Origin: Diphasiastrum complanatum
Taxonomy: Eukaryota; Streptophyta; Lycopodiopsida; Lycopodiales; Lycopodiaceae
Direction of reading: 5' to 3'
Length of the DNA: 64,000 nt
Assembly: GCA_029204225.1 (NCBI GenBank)
Contig: CM055106.1
Coordinates: 12,334,107-12,398,106, forward strand
Below, piece after piece: positions 45,530 through 57,239 of this stretch (position 1 is its first letter; the number at the start of each line of letters is the position of its first letter). The notes beneath the pieces were generated by a model, which was not told the DNA's origin, did not search any database, and saw nothing but the letters and a program-made list of their open reading frames with translations. The position numbers were made by a program, and so were the translations under genes.

Positions 45530-45965
45530 CCATCCGTGCTTTCACCATTAAGCAGCACATTGCCTCAGTCACGCCCCACCACTTTTTGGTTGATAGCCCT
45601 TATAGCTAAACGATCGGCAGCTATCTCGCACCGGCAGCTAACCACTCGTGCTTTACACCCGAATTTGAGCAGCATCTCTGTGTCAATGGTTAACCCGTAC
45701 AATTCGAATATGTCACCCCGCACCCCACAAGGCACAGACCGTGCTTTCACCAACCTAATGGCGGCACATTGCCTCATCTGTCCTACGTGCAGACGGCGCC
45801 AGGCCCGAACCGCGGGAACTGACGGTGCTTACACCTCAAGGGCAACACCTTGCCTCATCAAGTCCCCCGTTCTGCCGACCACCCCGATCGTGGACGCACC
45901 CGTGCTTACACTATGGGCAGCACCTTGTGCAACGGTTGTCCTGACAAATCCCAAAACGTGGCCAT
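45530..45965. repeat. leader tandem repeats of the inner element
   Basis: Between primer site and gag, units resembling CCGTGCTTTCACC.TTA.GCAGCAC followed by ATTGCCTCA and GATAGCCCTTATAGCTAAACG recur in imperfect form (near 45533, 45645, 45737, 45825 and 45898). The same units occupy the same position in the outer element (49330-50110). Confidence 0.85.
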
Positions 45966-45998
45966 CCATGTGAGACTTGCGTAGCTGACCGGCTAGTC

Positions 45999-46011
45999 GG
46001 CTCTGATACCA
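45999..46011 (-). other. inner element primer-binding site
   Basis: ggctctgatacca, TGGTATCAGAGCC on the - strand, separated from the LTR edge (46014) by 2 bp. Confidence 0.9.
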
Positions 46012-46013
46012 CA

Positions 46014-46821
46014 TGTTGCGTCGGCGCCTCAAAGGGCGCTGGGACTTGAGCGGTTTCTCCAACACGCGCTTAAGTCTAACATTCATCCATCATGCACTTA
46101 TGTAAAAGCCAACTCAAAAACATAACAAGCTTAACCATTCAGACTTAAGAAAACTGGAATTCCAACCAACCCGAAAGCCAACTCAGAATCCGTCCCCAAA
46201 AGGTAACCAAAGGCAAAGACAAGCCACACATGAAACCGTAAGGGTCCTTTCACTTGGACCAGTCCCGGAGGCGAAACCGAAATGGTAGTCATCCCCAAGG
46301 ATCAACTTTATTAGATTTGGAAGAGGTTACATTCATACATAAAATGACTGGTCTCGGGGCCACCAACACGTGCTGGGCATTGTGCTTGACTCGTGCTGGT
46401 AGAGGGAGCTAAGACCTGGCGACTGGATTCCTAGCGCTGGTTGAGCTGCCCAAGTTCCTGTCTGCCGGACTCCCCCTATAGTTCTGCTGTGATTCGGCGC
46501 ACCTCCTCTAGTTTGAAACATAGTGCTTTTTGGTAAAGCACACTTTTTAGGACTTAGTTTTTATTTTGCTGATTAAGCTTGTCAAGTCTGGCTCCCGGAC
46601 ATGGGTCCCGGAAGTCGTCTCGGCGGCCGAATCAACTTGCTTTCCTGACTAGGCCATGACTCGAGCTCCAGAACTAGCTCATGACTTGTGACTACTTGAC
46701 TGGCTCACCACAGGTTGGAGGCTTAGTCCTTGACGTTCTAACTTGCTCTGGGACCTTAGAGAGTGTCACCCCTTTGAGTCTTACAGGGCATGCTGGGTGC
46801 ACCTGAGTCAGCTTTACAACA
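46014..46821 (-). repeat. inner element 5' LTR
   Basis: 808 bp, homologous to 41692-42600 but lacking about 101 bp. It ends gctttacaaca immediately before the target duplication tgacg. Confidence 0.92.
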
Positions 46822-47472
46822 TGACGGCATACCGCTGGCGTCCCAGGATACGACCCTCAGCTATGTGCCAACTTAAAAATTTGGAAGCGGCCTTACAACT
46901 GGCACTTTTACCGAACACTGAAACCCAGAAGGTAATCAGAGTCAGTTTGAGAAAAATCTCACTTTATTGATAAATATGAAAAGGTTACATTTCAAGTGTG
47001 TGACCGACCCTAGTCTCCGGGGCGCTAGCATGCCAAGGCGAGAGCCATGACAACATTCCAGCAAGGGAGGTTGAGACTTGGTTGGAGCTCGCCCTGAGTC
47101 GCAACCCGCACTGCCCTATAGTATTGGTGTGATTCGGCACCCCCCCTCATACCAAGCACTCTACCCAAGCTGGTAAAGCACATTCTTCTCTCTCTAGGAT
47201 TTTCTCTTTCTAGAAAGTCATTTTCTCTCTCTAGATTTTACTGATCCCCAGGCTTCCTTTAATCATGCCTAGATCGTGTGAGGTGATTGCACATCGATTT
47301 GAACTCTCTGGACTCCGCTAGAACCGATCAAAGATTTTCAACCATAGGAACTTGGCGCTGGTTGGATTTTGGTCATAGTGGCGCCGGGAGCAGCAGGGGC
47401 GCTGCTGGCGCCGGGGACATAGCTGGCGCCAGTGGCGCCAGAAGTAAAGCTTGTAAAGGTAGCTTTACAACA
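46822..47472 (-). repeat. outer element left LTR, part 2
   Basis: Resumes the outer LTR after the insertion (ggcataccgctgg, as at 50760). Contains four GGCGCC palindromes between 47372 and 47436 and ends gctttacaaca at 47472. Confidence 0.93.
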
Positions 47473-49329
47473 TCCACCCCACCTTTATAAAATCTGATGT
47501 CCTCATCAGATGTCAGATTAAAGTAAAGGTGTCTCCAAATTGAAATAACTATACATTTAAGCTACTTGGCACAGTACTCAATTTACTGGCCACTTTTTAT
47601 TAACATTGAAGCTGGCACACCAAAAGTCGGAGGCTCAGCTCTTTGTACTGAAAAATTACATAACTTGAAAATATATCTTTGTTTGGGAAAAGCGTAGATT
47701 TGATATCCCTTTCATAAAACCCAAGAACCTTATTAACTGGTGACAGAGGCCTTTCTTTGAAATGTTCGCCCCTGTCGCTTCTGACTTTCGACTTTGGAAC
47801 TCCTTTGAGCTCCTGATTTGTCCTTGATGCACTTTGTGTTGAGCTCCCTGAGCTCCAGATTTGATCAGTTCCGCACAGGTATCAAGGCTCCCTGAGCCAA
47901 AGGATTCATCGTTTGATTGCCCACTTTATGGTCCACTCTGTGCCTTGTTGCTTCTGCACCTTGATTTCTCTCCTTGTCCCAGCCTGATCTTGATACTTTT
48001 CCATCTTGGCTCTTTAAGGTAGGCAAAGATTAAGTACTCCGCAATGCATCTCTCTCTTAGCTTGAAGTAGCTCTTTGAATCAGCCCAAATGTAACCATTG
48101 ACCTCGTGGAAAGCCAAAGGGTCGCACCAGTTTGATCCGCATCAGAACTATCTCTTTGCGTTTGTTTGAAGCACCATGTCCGTCGCGCAAAACGTGACTT
48201 TCACAATTCCATCACTGGTCAGTTGCCTCACGGTCAAAACAAAAAGTGTACATCGAGCTTGGCTTCAAGTAGCTCTCTTTGAATCAGACACATGCACCCA
48301 GAGTTTGCACTAGTCCGATCTCAACGCGAACTGTCCCTTAGCGTCCGTTCGAAATACCAAGTCTCTCATGCAAGACTCAACTTTCACAGTTCCTTCATTG
48401 ATCAGCTGCCTTACACGTAACACAAGCCAGCGTAGTCATATGTTTCCTAGTCATTGCTGGTCCAGAGAAAGCCTATACTAAAGCTTTCCTTTCCACAACA
48501 AAAACTTGTTAACTTATTAGGTCCAAAGTTCGCCAGTCTCCTCGTGTGAGTATGGCTAGGTCACCTTGAATTTGCCCCCGTTTTGATCAACTTTCATTCA
48601 AAATTTGCCCCAAGAGAGAGGTGTGTGTGATAGTTCCCCTCCACTTATAAAATCAGCTGATCGGACTTAGAGTAGAGTTCTTCAAACAAAAAGCCTTTCC
48701 AACACTTTGCTTTCCATATGCTAGGATTATGGCTCGATCCAACTTGTTGCCAATCTTTGAAGAGGATCCTAGTCTTTCCCCTTTGAGGAAAAACCCAACT
48801 GATACTGGATATCATCCATGCTCAGTGAGTTTCAGTTCCGAAGGTGGCCGTCCCAAAATGAAGACCAACTGCTCCATAGAAGATCTCCCCTGAAATTGCG
48901 CTTTCCAACTTTTGACTTTCTGCTTGCGTCTGGTGGGCGTTGTCGCAAATGAAACTAACCCAAGAAACAGGCTAGCCATCCATCCTTTGCAAACATTGAG
49001 TCGTTTCATTGTCGTTCACGTGCGAGTACTTGAACTGCAAATCCACCCCACAAATTCTGTAGTCTTCTTTGTTTGATGGTATCAACCTTCAAAAGAAAGG
49101 TTCCTTCTCGAGCCATCAGCTCCTTGTATCACAAGCAATCATGCAAACCAGGCAAAGCACGAGTACTAAGACTCACCACGAATACATACAAGTAAGACAC
49201 TCAGGCAGGTTTACTAACAAGTAACAAAGACAAGGTCCCCCTTTAAGATGGTCCTGCCAACAGACCTTTGTCTGGTCGCGCCCATACAAATTGATCACAG
49301 AATCAGCCCACATAGGACACCCCTCCAAC

Positions 49330-50110
49330 TATCCGTGCTTTCACCATTAAGCAGCACATTGCCTCAGTCACGCCCCACCACTTTTTGGTCGATAGCCCTT
49401 ATAGCTAAACGATCGGCAGCTATCCTTGAATATACCACCCCCGTGGACCCGTGCTTTCATCGTTAGGCAACACATTGCCTCAGTAACGCCCCCACCAAAT
49501 CTAGTCGATAGCCCTTATAGCTAAACAATCGGCATCATACCCCCAATCGTGGATGCACCCCTGCTTCACCGTTAGGCAGCACATTGCCTCAGTAACGCCC
49601 CCACCAAATTTGGTCGATAGCCCTTATAGGTAAACGAATGGCAGCTATCCTTGAATATACCACCCCCGTGGACGCACCCATGCTTTCACCGTTAGGCAGC
49701 ACATTGCCTCAGTAACGCCCCCACCAAATCTAGTCGATAGCCCTTATAGCTAAATGATCGGTAGCATACCACCCAAATCGTGGACGCACCCGTGCTTTCG
49801 CCGTTAGGCAGCACATTGCCTCAGTAACGCCCCCACCAAATTTGGTCGATAGCCCTTATAGCTAAACGAACGGTGGCTATCACGAATATGTCACCTCGCA
49901 CCCCACAAGGCACATACCATGCTTACACCAACCTAATGGCAGCACATTGCCTCATTTGTCCTACGTGCAGATGGCGCCAGGCCCGAACAGCGGAAACTGA
50001 CCGTGCTTACACCTCAAGGGCAGCACTTTAACTCATCAAGCCCCTGTTCTGCCAACCACCCCGACCGTGGACGCACCCGTGCTTACACTATGAGCAGCAC
50101 CTTGCATAAC
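49330..50110. repeat. leader tandem repeats of the outer element
   Basis: Imperfect tandem units of about 110-125 bp: CGTGCTTTCACCGTTAGGCA, CACATTGCCTCAGTAACGCC, CACCAAATCTAGTCGATAGC, CCTTATAGCTAAACGATCGG. Unit starts lie near 49336, 49452, 49561, 49681, 49791 and 49919, with shorter relatives to 50110. Lengths vary and there are no separate spacers, so it is not a CRISPR-like array. Confidence 0.92.
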
Positions 50111-50178
50111 AGTTGTCTTGATGGACCCCAAACCGTGGCCATTTCTATGAGATCCGCATAGCTGACCGGCCAGTCAAT

Positions 50179-50188
50179 TCTGATACCA
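50179..50188 (-). other. outer element primer-binding site
   Basis: tctgatacca, TGGTATCAGA on the - strand, 2 bp from the LTR edge at 50191, the same spacing as in the inner element. Confidence 0.85.
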
Positions 50189-50190
50189 CA

Positions 50191-51407
50191 TGTAGCGCAG
50201 GCATCCCAAAGGGAGCCGGGAACCACGACTTAGCTTCCCAGCCTTCAACTATTGCCATCCAAACCCACTTGACATACAAGCAGCCAACTTGCCAACAACG
50301 ATCAGACTTAACCAACTTGAAGTTCCGAGAACCAACATTGAGATCCAACCTGGCGCCATGCCAGATCGGGGGTCCCGATGTGGGTGACTTCCCTCCAAGC
50401 AAGCCGCCCGACATACATCAAACTTAACCAACTTGAAGCTTCGTTACAAACGAGTAACATCCATTCCAAGCAAGTGGTCTGACTTATATCAGACTTAACC
50501 AACTGAAAGCTTCATCACAAGCGTTGGAAGCCAACCTGGCGCCACGCCAGACTGGACAGCCATAAACAGGTAACTTCCACCCAAGCAAGCCATCCAACTC
50601 AGCCGAAAGGTTAGAGCCCGCTCCCCAAGAGCTTAACACATTCACGTTCATGCAAGGAACACTCAGAACCACAAGCCGTGACAGATATGGAGACAACCAG
50701 TTCGTGGACCAAATGGTCCCGACAGCATACGACTGGCGCCACAGACCGAATGGTCCCGACGGCATACCGCTGGTGTCCCAGGATATGACCCTCAGCTATG
50801 TGCCAACTTAAAAGATTGGAAGCGGCCTTACAACTGGCGCTTTTACCGAACATTGAAACCCAAAAGGTAATCAGAGTCAGTTTGAGAAAAATCCCACTTT
50901 ATTGATAAATCTGAGAAGGTTACATTTCAAGTGTGTGACCGACCCTAGTCTCCCGGGCGCTAGCATGCCAAGGCAAGAGCCATGACAACATTCCAACAAG
51001 GGAGGCTGAGACTTGGTTGGAGCTCGTCCTGAGTCGCAACCCGCACTCCCCTATAGTATTGGTGTGATTCGGCACCCCCCCTCATACCAAGCACTCTACC
51101 CAAGCTGGTAAAGCACGTTTTTCTCTCTCTAGGATTTTCTCTTTCTAGAAAGTCGTTTTGTTTCTCTAGATTTTATTGATCCCCAGGCTTCTTTTAATCA
51201 TGCCTAGATCGTGTGAGGTGATTGCACATCGATCTGAGCTCTTTGGACTCCGCTAGAACCGATCAAAGATTTTCAACCATAGGAACTTGGCGCTGGCTGG
51301 ATTTTGGTCACAGTGGCGCCGGGAGCAGCAGGCGCGCTGCTGGCGCCGGGGACATAGCTGGCACCAGTGGCGCCGGAAGTAAAGCTTGTAAAGGTAGCTT
51401 TACAACA
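50191..51407 (-). repeat. outer element right (5') LTR, intact
   Basis: 1217 bp. Preserves the uninterrupted target ggtcccgacggcataccgct at about 50751-50770, where the inner element entered the other LTR. Another GGCGCC cluster lies at 51316-51375. Confidence 0.95.
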
Positions 51408-53300
51408 CTAGGCCACAACTAATCATTAACAATGAACCTTCATCTTCTCAGTCTTCGATGTTTGATGGACAAGAATTAAAATTAGATTTAAAGGCACTCT
51501 TAGTTAAGTATGTCTTTGCCTAGAATTACAAAGAGCTAAAGAGAATATCACTCAATGTATCAATGCACAAAATCCCGTTGGTAACAGATGCAAAAACAAT
51601 ATTGATCCAATCTGCATTATGCTCATTGATCTAGAAAGAGTTATAGATGTTGCTTGAGGTTGAGTTTATATATAAAATTGAACACACTTCCTGGGTATCA
51701 CCAATAGTGCTAGTGCCTAAGAAAAGTGAAAAAATCAGAAACTATGTGGATTTCAAGAGACTCAATGCAATGAACAACAAGGACCATTTTTTGTTACCCT
51801 TTATTGAATTTGTACTTGATCGGGTTGCTAAGTTACGAAGCCTATAGTTTTCTAGATGGGTTCAGTGGCTACAATCGAGTACAAATTGCCCCCAAAGATA
51901 TATATTAAATGGCATTTGCCAAAGAATCAAGAACATATGCTTATAGAGTGGTGTCATTTGGATTGTGCAATGCACCTACTAGCACATTCCAGAGGGTGGT
52001 GAGTTATGCCTTTGGAAGTCTCTTGAAATCAATTTGGATGACCGATGTGGAGTCTCTAAGCGAGTTAAGCACGTATGTGAATTGGAGAATGCACTGCACA
52101 TGTCAATTATATGGTATATCGCTAAACCCTAACAAACGCCAGATATTTTTCACACATGGCATATTGAGATGTGCTATATCAAGACATGACATTGCCAAAA
52201 ATTGGAAAATATCCAAGTAATAAGCGTCGTATTTGAACGAGACACGTATGAGAAATTTTAGTGTTCATGGAGCAATTGTGAGTATTCATTTTATTTTTTG
52301 CTAAGTTGTCCAAGCTTATCTATCAGCTTGCAATTACACTAGAGTGGACACCTGAAGCCACTACATCCTTTTATAAGTTGAAGCGTGCCTTGGTGTTAGC
52401 ACCCATATTTAGACCTCCAACTTGGACCATATATTTTCACGTACATACAAATGCTTATCAATATGCCATTGGGAGTGTATTAACACATCCAAAGGAGTTT
52501 AATAAAGATTACCCAATTTGCTTGGCTAATCTACAATCAACTGACCAACTACACTATTACAAAATGAAAGGTTTTAGCCATGCCATTGGATTTCAACATT
52601 AAACAATATAGACACTTGTTGGGCACTTTGTGGGTGACACTATATAATTATAGTCAATGAGTGCGAGGGCATTAGCATTTTGCGTATATAAGCCCAAGTT
52701 AGTGATGAACCCAAAGTGACCAGAATAGAATTGTCGACTAGGATTCTAATGAGTAAAATGGATCTTTTTTGGAGAGTTTCTAGCACCTCAAGCTAAGGGT
52801 GTATTTTCAAATTGGCTAAACAAATAACCAAACATGACCACTAGGGAGCCATTATTTTGTATGAGATTAGAAAATGCCAATAATGTTCTGAACATAGGAA
52901 TAGTTTAGAAGAATGAATAGCACAATATCACTCTTTCTATCAAACACAAGTTGTACGCAAAAGAAGCTAATACTGTTGTAAATGAAGAATTAGGAGTTAA
53001 TTTCATCTCCTCTATTTTGTAAGAGAAATGAGATCTACAAGGCTAAAGGTTGTCAAGTTTGTCATCAAACTAGTGGATCAATCCTATGTGTGGCCTAGAG
53101 GAGTTGTGGATGATATACCAGTCAAGATTGTGGGCGTACAACTTATCATCACATTTGTGGTAATGGACATAACAGAATCACCATCTGCAAGATTTTGTTG
53201 GTTCATCCCTAGTTGCAAGTTGCGCAAGTGGTTCACGACTGGAAAATTGGCAAAATAACTTTTGAGAATAGAGAGAGAGTAGTGAAGGTGAATCCATCCA
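51408..53300 (+). pseudogene. Ty3/gypsy pol remnant G4 (RT, RNase H, integrase start)
   Basis: 51480-51850 reads as the RT start (ELKRI..., then FIYKIEHTSWVSPIVLVPKK, NYVDFKRLNA, KDHFLLPFIEFVLDRVA). 51850-52200 reads FLDGFSGYN-like then YRVVSFGLCNAPTSTFQRVV, where the catalytic YxDD region is replaced by WMTDVES. 52306-52602 is the RNase H start (EWTPEATTSFYKLKRALVLA, PTWTIYFHVHTNA). 52990-53260 is a weak integrase zinc/core match (VVKFVIKLVDQ, then IVGVQLIITF). It is heavily decayed. The outer 41-51 kb element inserted at its left, so its upstream part should lie before 41116. Confidence 0.75.
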
Positions 53301-54689
53301 CATGGGTGGTGAAAACTGTACCATCAAGAGTTGATGAAAAAATTCTTTCATGATGGACCATATGAGTGATCGCCCAAGACCTACACTGGGCATTCATTAT
53401 GATTCACAATACAATGTCATTATATGGAGTGAAGCATTAGCAACCGTAAAATGAATGGCAGGGCATACACGTCATTTGGATTTAGATTCAAAACCTAGTA
53501 TATCATCAACTAGAGAATTCGTCCTTTACACACGAGGTAAACATGATGAATGACATGACTATCAATGGAATCTATGCTAGAACTAGTCAAAGATGACTGT
53601 GTTCCATGGCAATATGCATTGTTTTATGATGAAAGAGCTGAGTTGACAAACAAGTAGATTCTATAGCATATGAATCCTACGTGTCATGATGTACAATGTG
53701 TTGGGAATAAGAGAAATTAAGGAAGGTGTGAAAGATCACGATAACTCGAAGTGTTAAGAGAGACACTATTGGGCTATCACATTTGATAGTGTTGCAGAGG
53801 ACTTAAAGAATTAAGAGCATCGTGTTAAGGTCATTTGTCACAACAAAACCAATTGATTGATTTATGTAACAGTAGGTGTCTTGGACAACCATAAATACAA
53901 AATTTAAGGCATCAAGGATAGTCGTGATTCTGCTCTTCGACTCAACTAATAAGGCACCAAAGAATAATTATGAGCATTTGATTCACAATCAAAAATTAGA
54001 AACAACAATCATTATTCACACATTATACATCGATTTGAAGAACACAAAGTGTATTAAAGATGCGCAAATGTACATAGGATTGCTATAAAAAAATCTACTT
54101 GTATATATTCAAGCCTAGAAGAACAATTTAGATTTGAATGATAGTACTAGTCTAGAAAAATAGCAAGAGTATTGCTAGTGCGATACATATGTCAAATAGG
54201 TCGGTACATCTTTTGTGATCAATGGTGAGCATGTGCATCTAACTATGTTTATGTAAACGATGCAGTTACTCTATTACATGTTAGCCTTTTGGCTGATCGT
54301 ATAGTAAAGTGGTCGTGTGAAGGCCCGATAACAGTAACAATAGTTTGAGACGTTACTTTTTTCTAGGTTCGAACATCTTTCAAATAGTGAATCATTCGAT
54401 AGTTTGACCGTGGATGAATTCTCGAGTCGAAGGTGACTCTTTGACTTATTCGCTTGACTTCCAATAGTGTCACGAACCATGTCTTGAACTTGTGTGTATT
54501 TCTATAGGTTCTTCAACTATAGTAGGTTCTTGAGTAAATAACCAGATCTAGGACTTTGTTCGAGGATACTTGAAAGAGATATCTAGTAACAAATACAATG
54601 GCAACTAAATCAAATGGTTGAAGTGGAATTATAATTCCAACACTCCTTCTTAAATTAGAGATACATTTCTTTATGTCAATAAGGACTAA
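53301..54689. other. noncoding, decayed repeat sequence
   Basis: I see no supported coding sequence, RNA gene or repeat boundary. It is AT-rich and probably the decayed 3' part of G4. Confidence 0.5.
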
Positions 54690-55345
54690 AAATAGTGTCC
54701 TTACTATTTTTAACAAGTATATATGTGGATTAGGTCAAATTTGGACCTACTCTAAATTTTTTAGAAGATACATTGAATCTAGTAAATTTATCTAGCTTTT
54801 TGAAGAAGTTTCTAGAAATTTCCATAAGTTGATAAGCTTAGGCAAGATCATCCAAATAGGTCAAGAGGCTGTTATAAATAGGCATACAAGTGTGGGAGAA
54901 ATTCATCTCTCTCATTCTTCTCTCATTCATTCTTATGCAAGGTATCTCTTTTGGTTTCTACATCAATCTCTTGCAATTTTGGTGGTGATATAGTGAGATC
55001 TTGTGTGTAGAATGTTATTTTTATTATGTGTATGGATTCACATGTGTGAGTACTGATAATGTATGGCTGTTGTACGGACAAGAGCAGTGAATTATCATAT
55101 CTAAGTGTTTATGACAAATTCTTTTGACTTTTCATCTTCTATGTGTAGTTAATGCATAATTTCTCCATTTGTAATGAAGCTAGATGTGCTCTCCAAATTT
55201 GCCAAAGATCAAAAGGCATAATTGTGCAAAAAGTACAAAAAGGACCAAGAGTGGATCCTAATCTAATCCTCAAGAGGGATTGGTTGTCATATTACTTGAT
55301 CTATCAATCTACTTCAGATAAAGATCAATCTAAATCAATTCTAGA
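54690..55345 (+). repeat. solo LTR or LTR fragment, copia C4-like
   Basis: Contains a TATA box (ttataaatagg, about 54872-54882), then ctctctcattcttctctcattcattc and tcttgtgtgtagaatg, aligning loosely with the same order in the C4 LTR (56263 onward). CACATGTGTGAG at 55040-55051 is followed by GTACGGAC near 55073. Edges are approximate and no adjoining gag or pol is seen. Confidence 0.5.
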
Positions 55346-55349
55346 CACA

Positions 55350-55988
55350 AAATCCTAACAAGAACAATCATTAATTGAAGGTAAGTGTACTTTATGGTTT
55401 CACACGTGTGAAACACTGTCTGAGTACGGACTCCAACCTGAAAATCGCGTACACATTGATAGAACCTCAAAACAATCAAAACAAATGTAGACAAATGGAG
55501 AGAATCACTCAAAATTGCTTCCAAAACCAAGATTGGTGTCTCACAATGATTATGGCCAAATGTGGCTCTATATATACAATAAGTGAGAGCTCGTGGTAAT
55601 GATCATCCCTCTGATCCCACATGTGTGAAGGTGCTTTGTCATATGATGATTCATCATGCAAAACTGACACTTGGACAAAACCTTCTATTTTGAGCACTTT
55701 TGGTCCATTTTCCTTCTATATGGAGATCTACTTGGAAATCTTCTAGAACTCAAAATTTGCCTACTTCAGCTTATTCCACATGTGTGAGCTGTCCTCTACA
55801 CACGGGATATGACACCTAACCAAAGGATGTGGCTCATGCAATCAATAGATTGATGCCATGTGTCATATGTCTAGAAAACTAGTTTTTGGCCTTTTTAGCC
55901 ACTAGAACTTGAATTAAATCATATGTACATCCTATATGATTATGGTACATGACAAGTACACTAGTTTCACACGTGAGAATAGGCTCCA
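55350..55988 (-). repeat. inverted LTR fragment related to C2/C4 LTRs
   Basis: It has the 18-bp palindrome GTTTCACACGTGTGAAAC (55397-55414) followed by CTGAGTACGG, in the same order as the C2 LTR read on the + strand. Further copies are near 55618, 55786 and 55967. Its right edge touches the C4 5' LTR at 55989. No internal coding sequence goes with it. Confidence 0.45.
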
Positions 55989-56638
55989 TGTGAAATATTC
56001 AACTAGTCTCATCACATTTTGCAATATTTCCATATTTGGCATATTGAGGCCAAAACTTGTTTTAGACTTAGAGGTTGACTTTTCAAAGTTCATTAGTCTA
56101 AATTTCATTTGAATAAACACTTTTTGAAAGTGTGGGAAAGATAGAATGCGAGTTTGAGTAGATTCAATTTGAATAAGTTGGGTACATTGAATCTAGACCC
56201 AAAATTGGTAGGGTTAGCATTTTGGTGGGAAAGCCAAGTGGCCAAATAGGGTTTGGACCTACTATAAAAGGACGTAACTCGTGGAGAGAGTCATCTTCTC
56301 TCTTCTCTATCTCATTTCATGCTTATACATGGTTCTCTTGGGTTCTACTATCCATTGGTGCACTATCTTGGTGATTGCTTGCAATTCTATGTGTAGAATG
56401 ATCTATATTTGCTATTTTTGGATCCACACGTGTGAAATACAGTAGCTTGCTGGTTTTGTACGGACAGCAACAGTACATAATCATTTCATTCAAGTTTGAT
56501 CAAGTTCTATTAGTGTTTGCATCTCAAATTGTGTGTAGATGCTGATTTTTCTACATTGGTGAAATTGGTAGTGTATTTTTCTTTCTAATCAAAGATCATT
56601 CAAGTAGATTAGATCTTAAGGATCTGAAATCTTTCACA
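55989..56638 (+). repeat. C4 5' LTR
   Basis: Starts tgtgaaatattc, ends ctttcaca directly before the primer site, 650 bp. TATA box at 56263-56269 (tataaaa). CACACGTGTG at 56424-56433 with GTACGGAC about 25 bp later. The first 417 bp match the 3' copy at about 98 per cent by eye. Confidence 0.92.
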
Positions 56639-56650
56639 TGGTATCAGAGC
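56639..56650 (+). other. C4 primer-binding site
   Basis: tggtatcagagc, initiator-Met tRNA type, abutting the LTR. Confidence 0.93.
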
Positions 56651-57239
56651 TTGTGTTTCAGGTTATGAAGGAGGAAATCAGATCTATCAATGATTTGGTG
56701 AAGATGTCAAGTCTAGAGCATGCTAGAGAGGATTCTACACCAAAATCGGATTTTTTGCTTTTGTAGATTGGATCTTTTGTAGATCAAAACACTAAATAGG
56801 TCAATATACTTGTTCAATTCCGTTTTTCTAAATTCACATGCTGTATTTGGCCGATTTTTGGATCATTGGTTCAGCCTAAGTGGTGGCTTATAGATTGCAT
56901 ATCAAATTTTCAGCATTTGCATGTAGATTTGGAATAGTCAATTTTTTGTGATTTTGTCAAAACTCTAATTTTGATTGGATCTCTAGATAGTGAGGTTGCT
57001 GGACTTCGTTTGAGTGTGTTTCAATCTTAGGAAGTGGCAAAAGTCATTAGATTGAGGATAGATCATAGGTTGATCAAGATTCCATGATTCTATGTGTTGA
57101 TTTGCTTGGATAAGTGCTAGAAGAGAATTTGTGAGATGGTTTCAAATCTTGGTGATTTCTTTTGAAATCATTTGTTGTTGTTCAAAGGAGTGCTTTGTGC
57201 ATTGAAACAGGTTGAAAGAGAAGATCAGGTCATTGCTAC

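Larger units (their letters stand above)
41692..46821 (-). mobile_element. gag-protease-only LTR retrotransposon nested in the outer LTR (TR-GAG-like)
   Basis: LTRs 41692-42600 (909 bp) and 46014-46821 (808 bp) start tgttgcg and end gctttacaaca on the + strand. The primer site (rc of 45999-46011) is next to the right LTR, and the purine tract GAGGGGAGGA (rc of 42601-42610) is next to the left. The target duplication is cgacg (41687-41691) / tgacg (46822-46826). Internal coding is gag and protease only, with no RT, RNase H or integrase. This matches the described class of terminal-repeat retrotransposons carrying only gag. Confidence 0.92.
47473..50190 (-). other. outer element internal region, no readable gag or pol
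   Basis: About 2.7 kb. Small open frames (47926-48117, 48812-49009) show no family motif. A GAGCTCC.TGAGCTC patch near 47822-47845 resembles the inner element near 42999-43018, suggesting decay from a gag-bearing ancestor. The right quarter is the tandem repeat 49330-50110, followed by the primer site at 50179-50188. Confidence 0.75.
41121..51407 (-). mobile_element. outer LTR retrotransposon without visible coding sequence (LARD-like)
   Basis: Both ends are flanked by ctagg (41116-41120 and 51408-51412). Right LTR 50191-51407 is 1217 bp. Left LTR is split into 41121-41691 and 46822-47472 by another element; removing the inserted target duplication (5 bp) gives 571 + 646 = 1217 bp. Orientation is set by a primer site at 50179-50188 (TGGTATCAGA on the - strand) and a purine tract (rc of 47473-47486, ggtggggtgga) by the left LTR. 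The internal region (47473-50190, about 2.7 kb) has no gag or pol that I can read. It must have moved with enzymes from a relative. Confidence 0.92.

Noticed and set aside
49330-50110. possible CRISPR-like repeat array
   Set aside because: Units are contiguous, about 110-125 bp and imperfect, with no spacers; they sit in a retrotransposon leader of a eukaryote.
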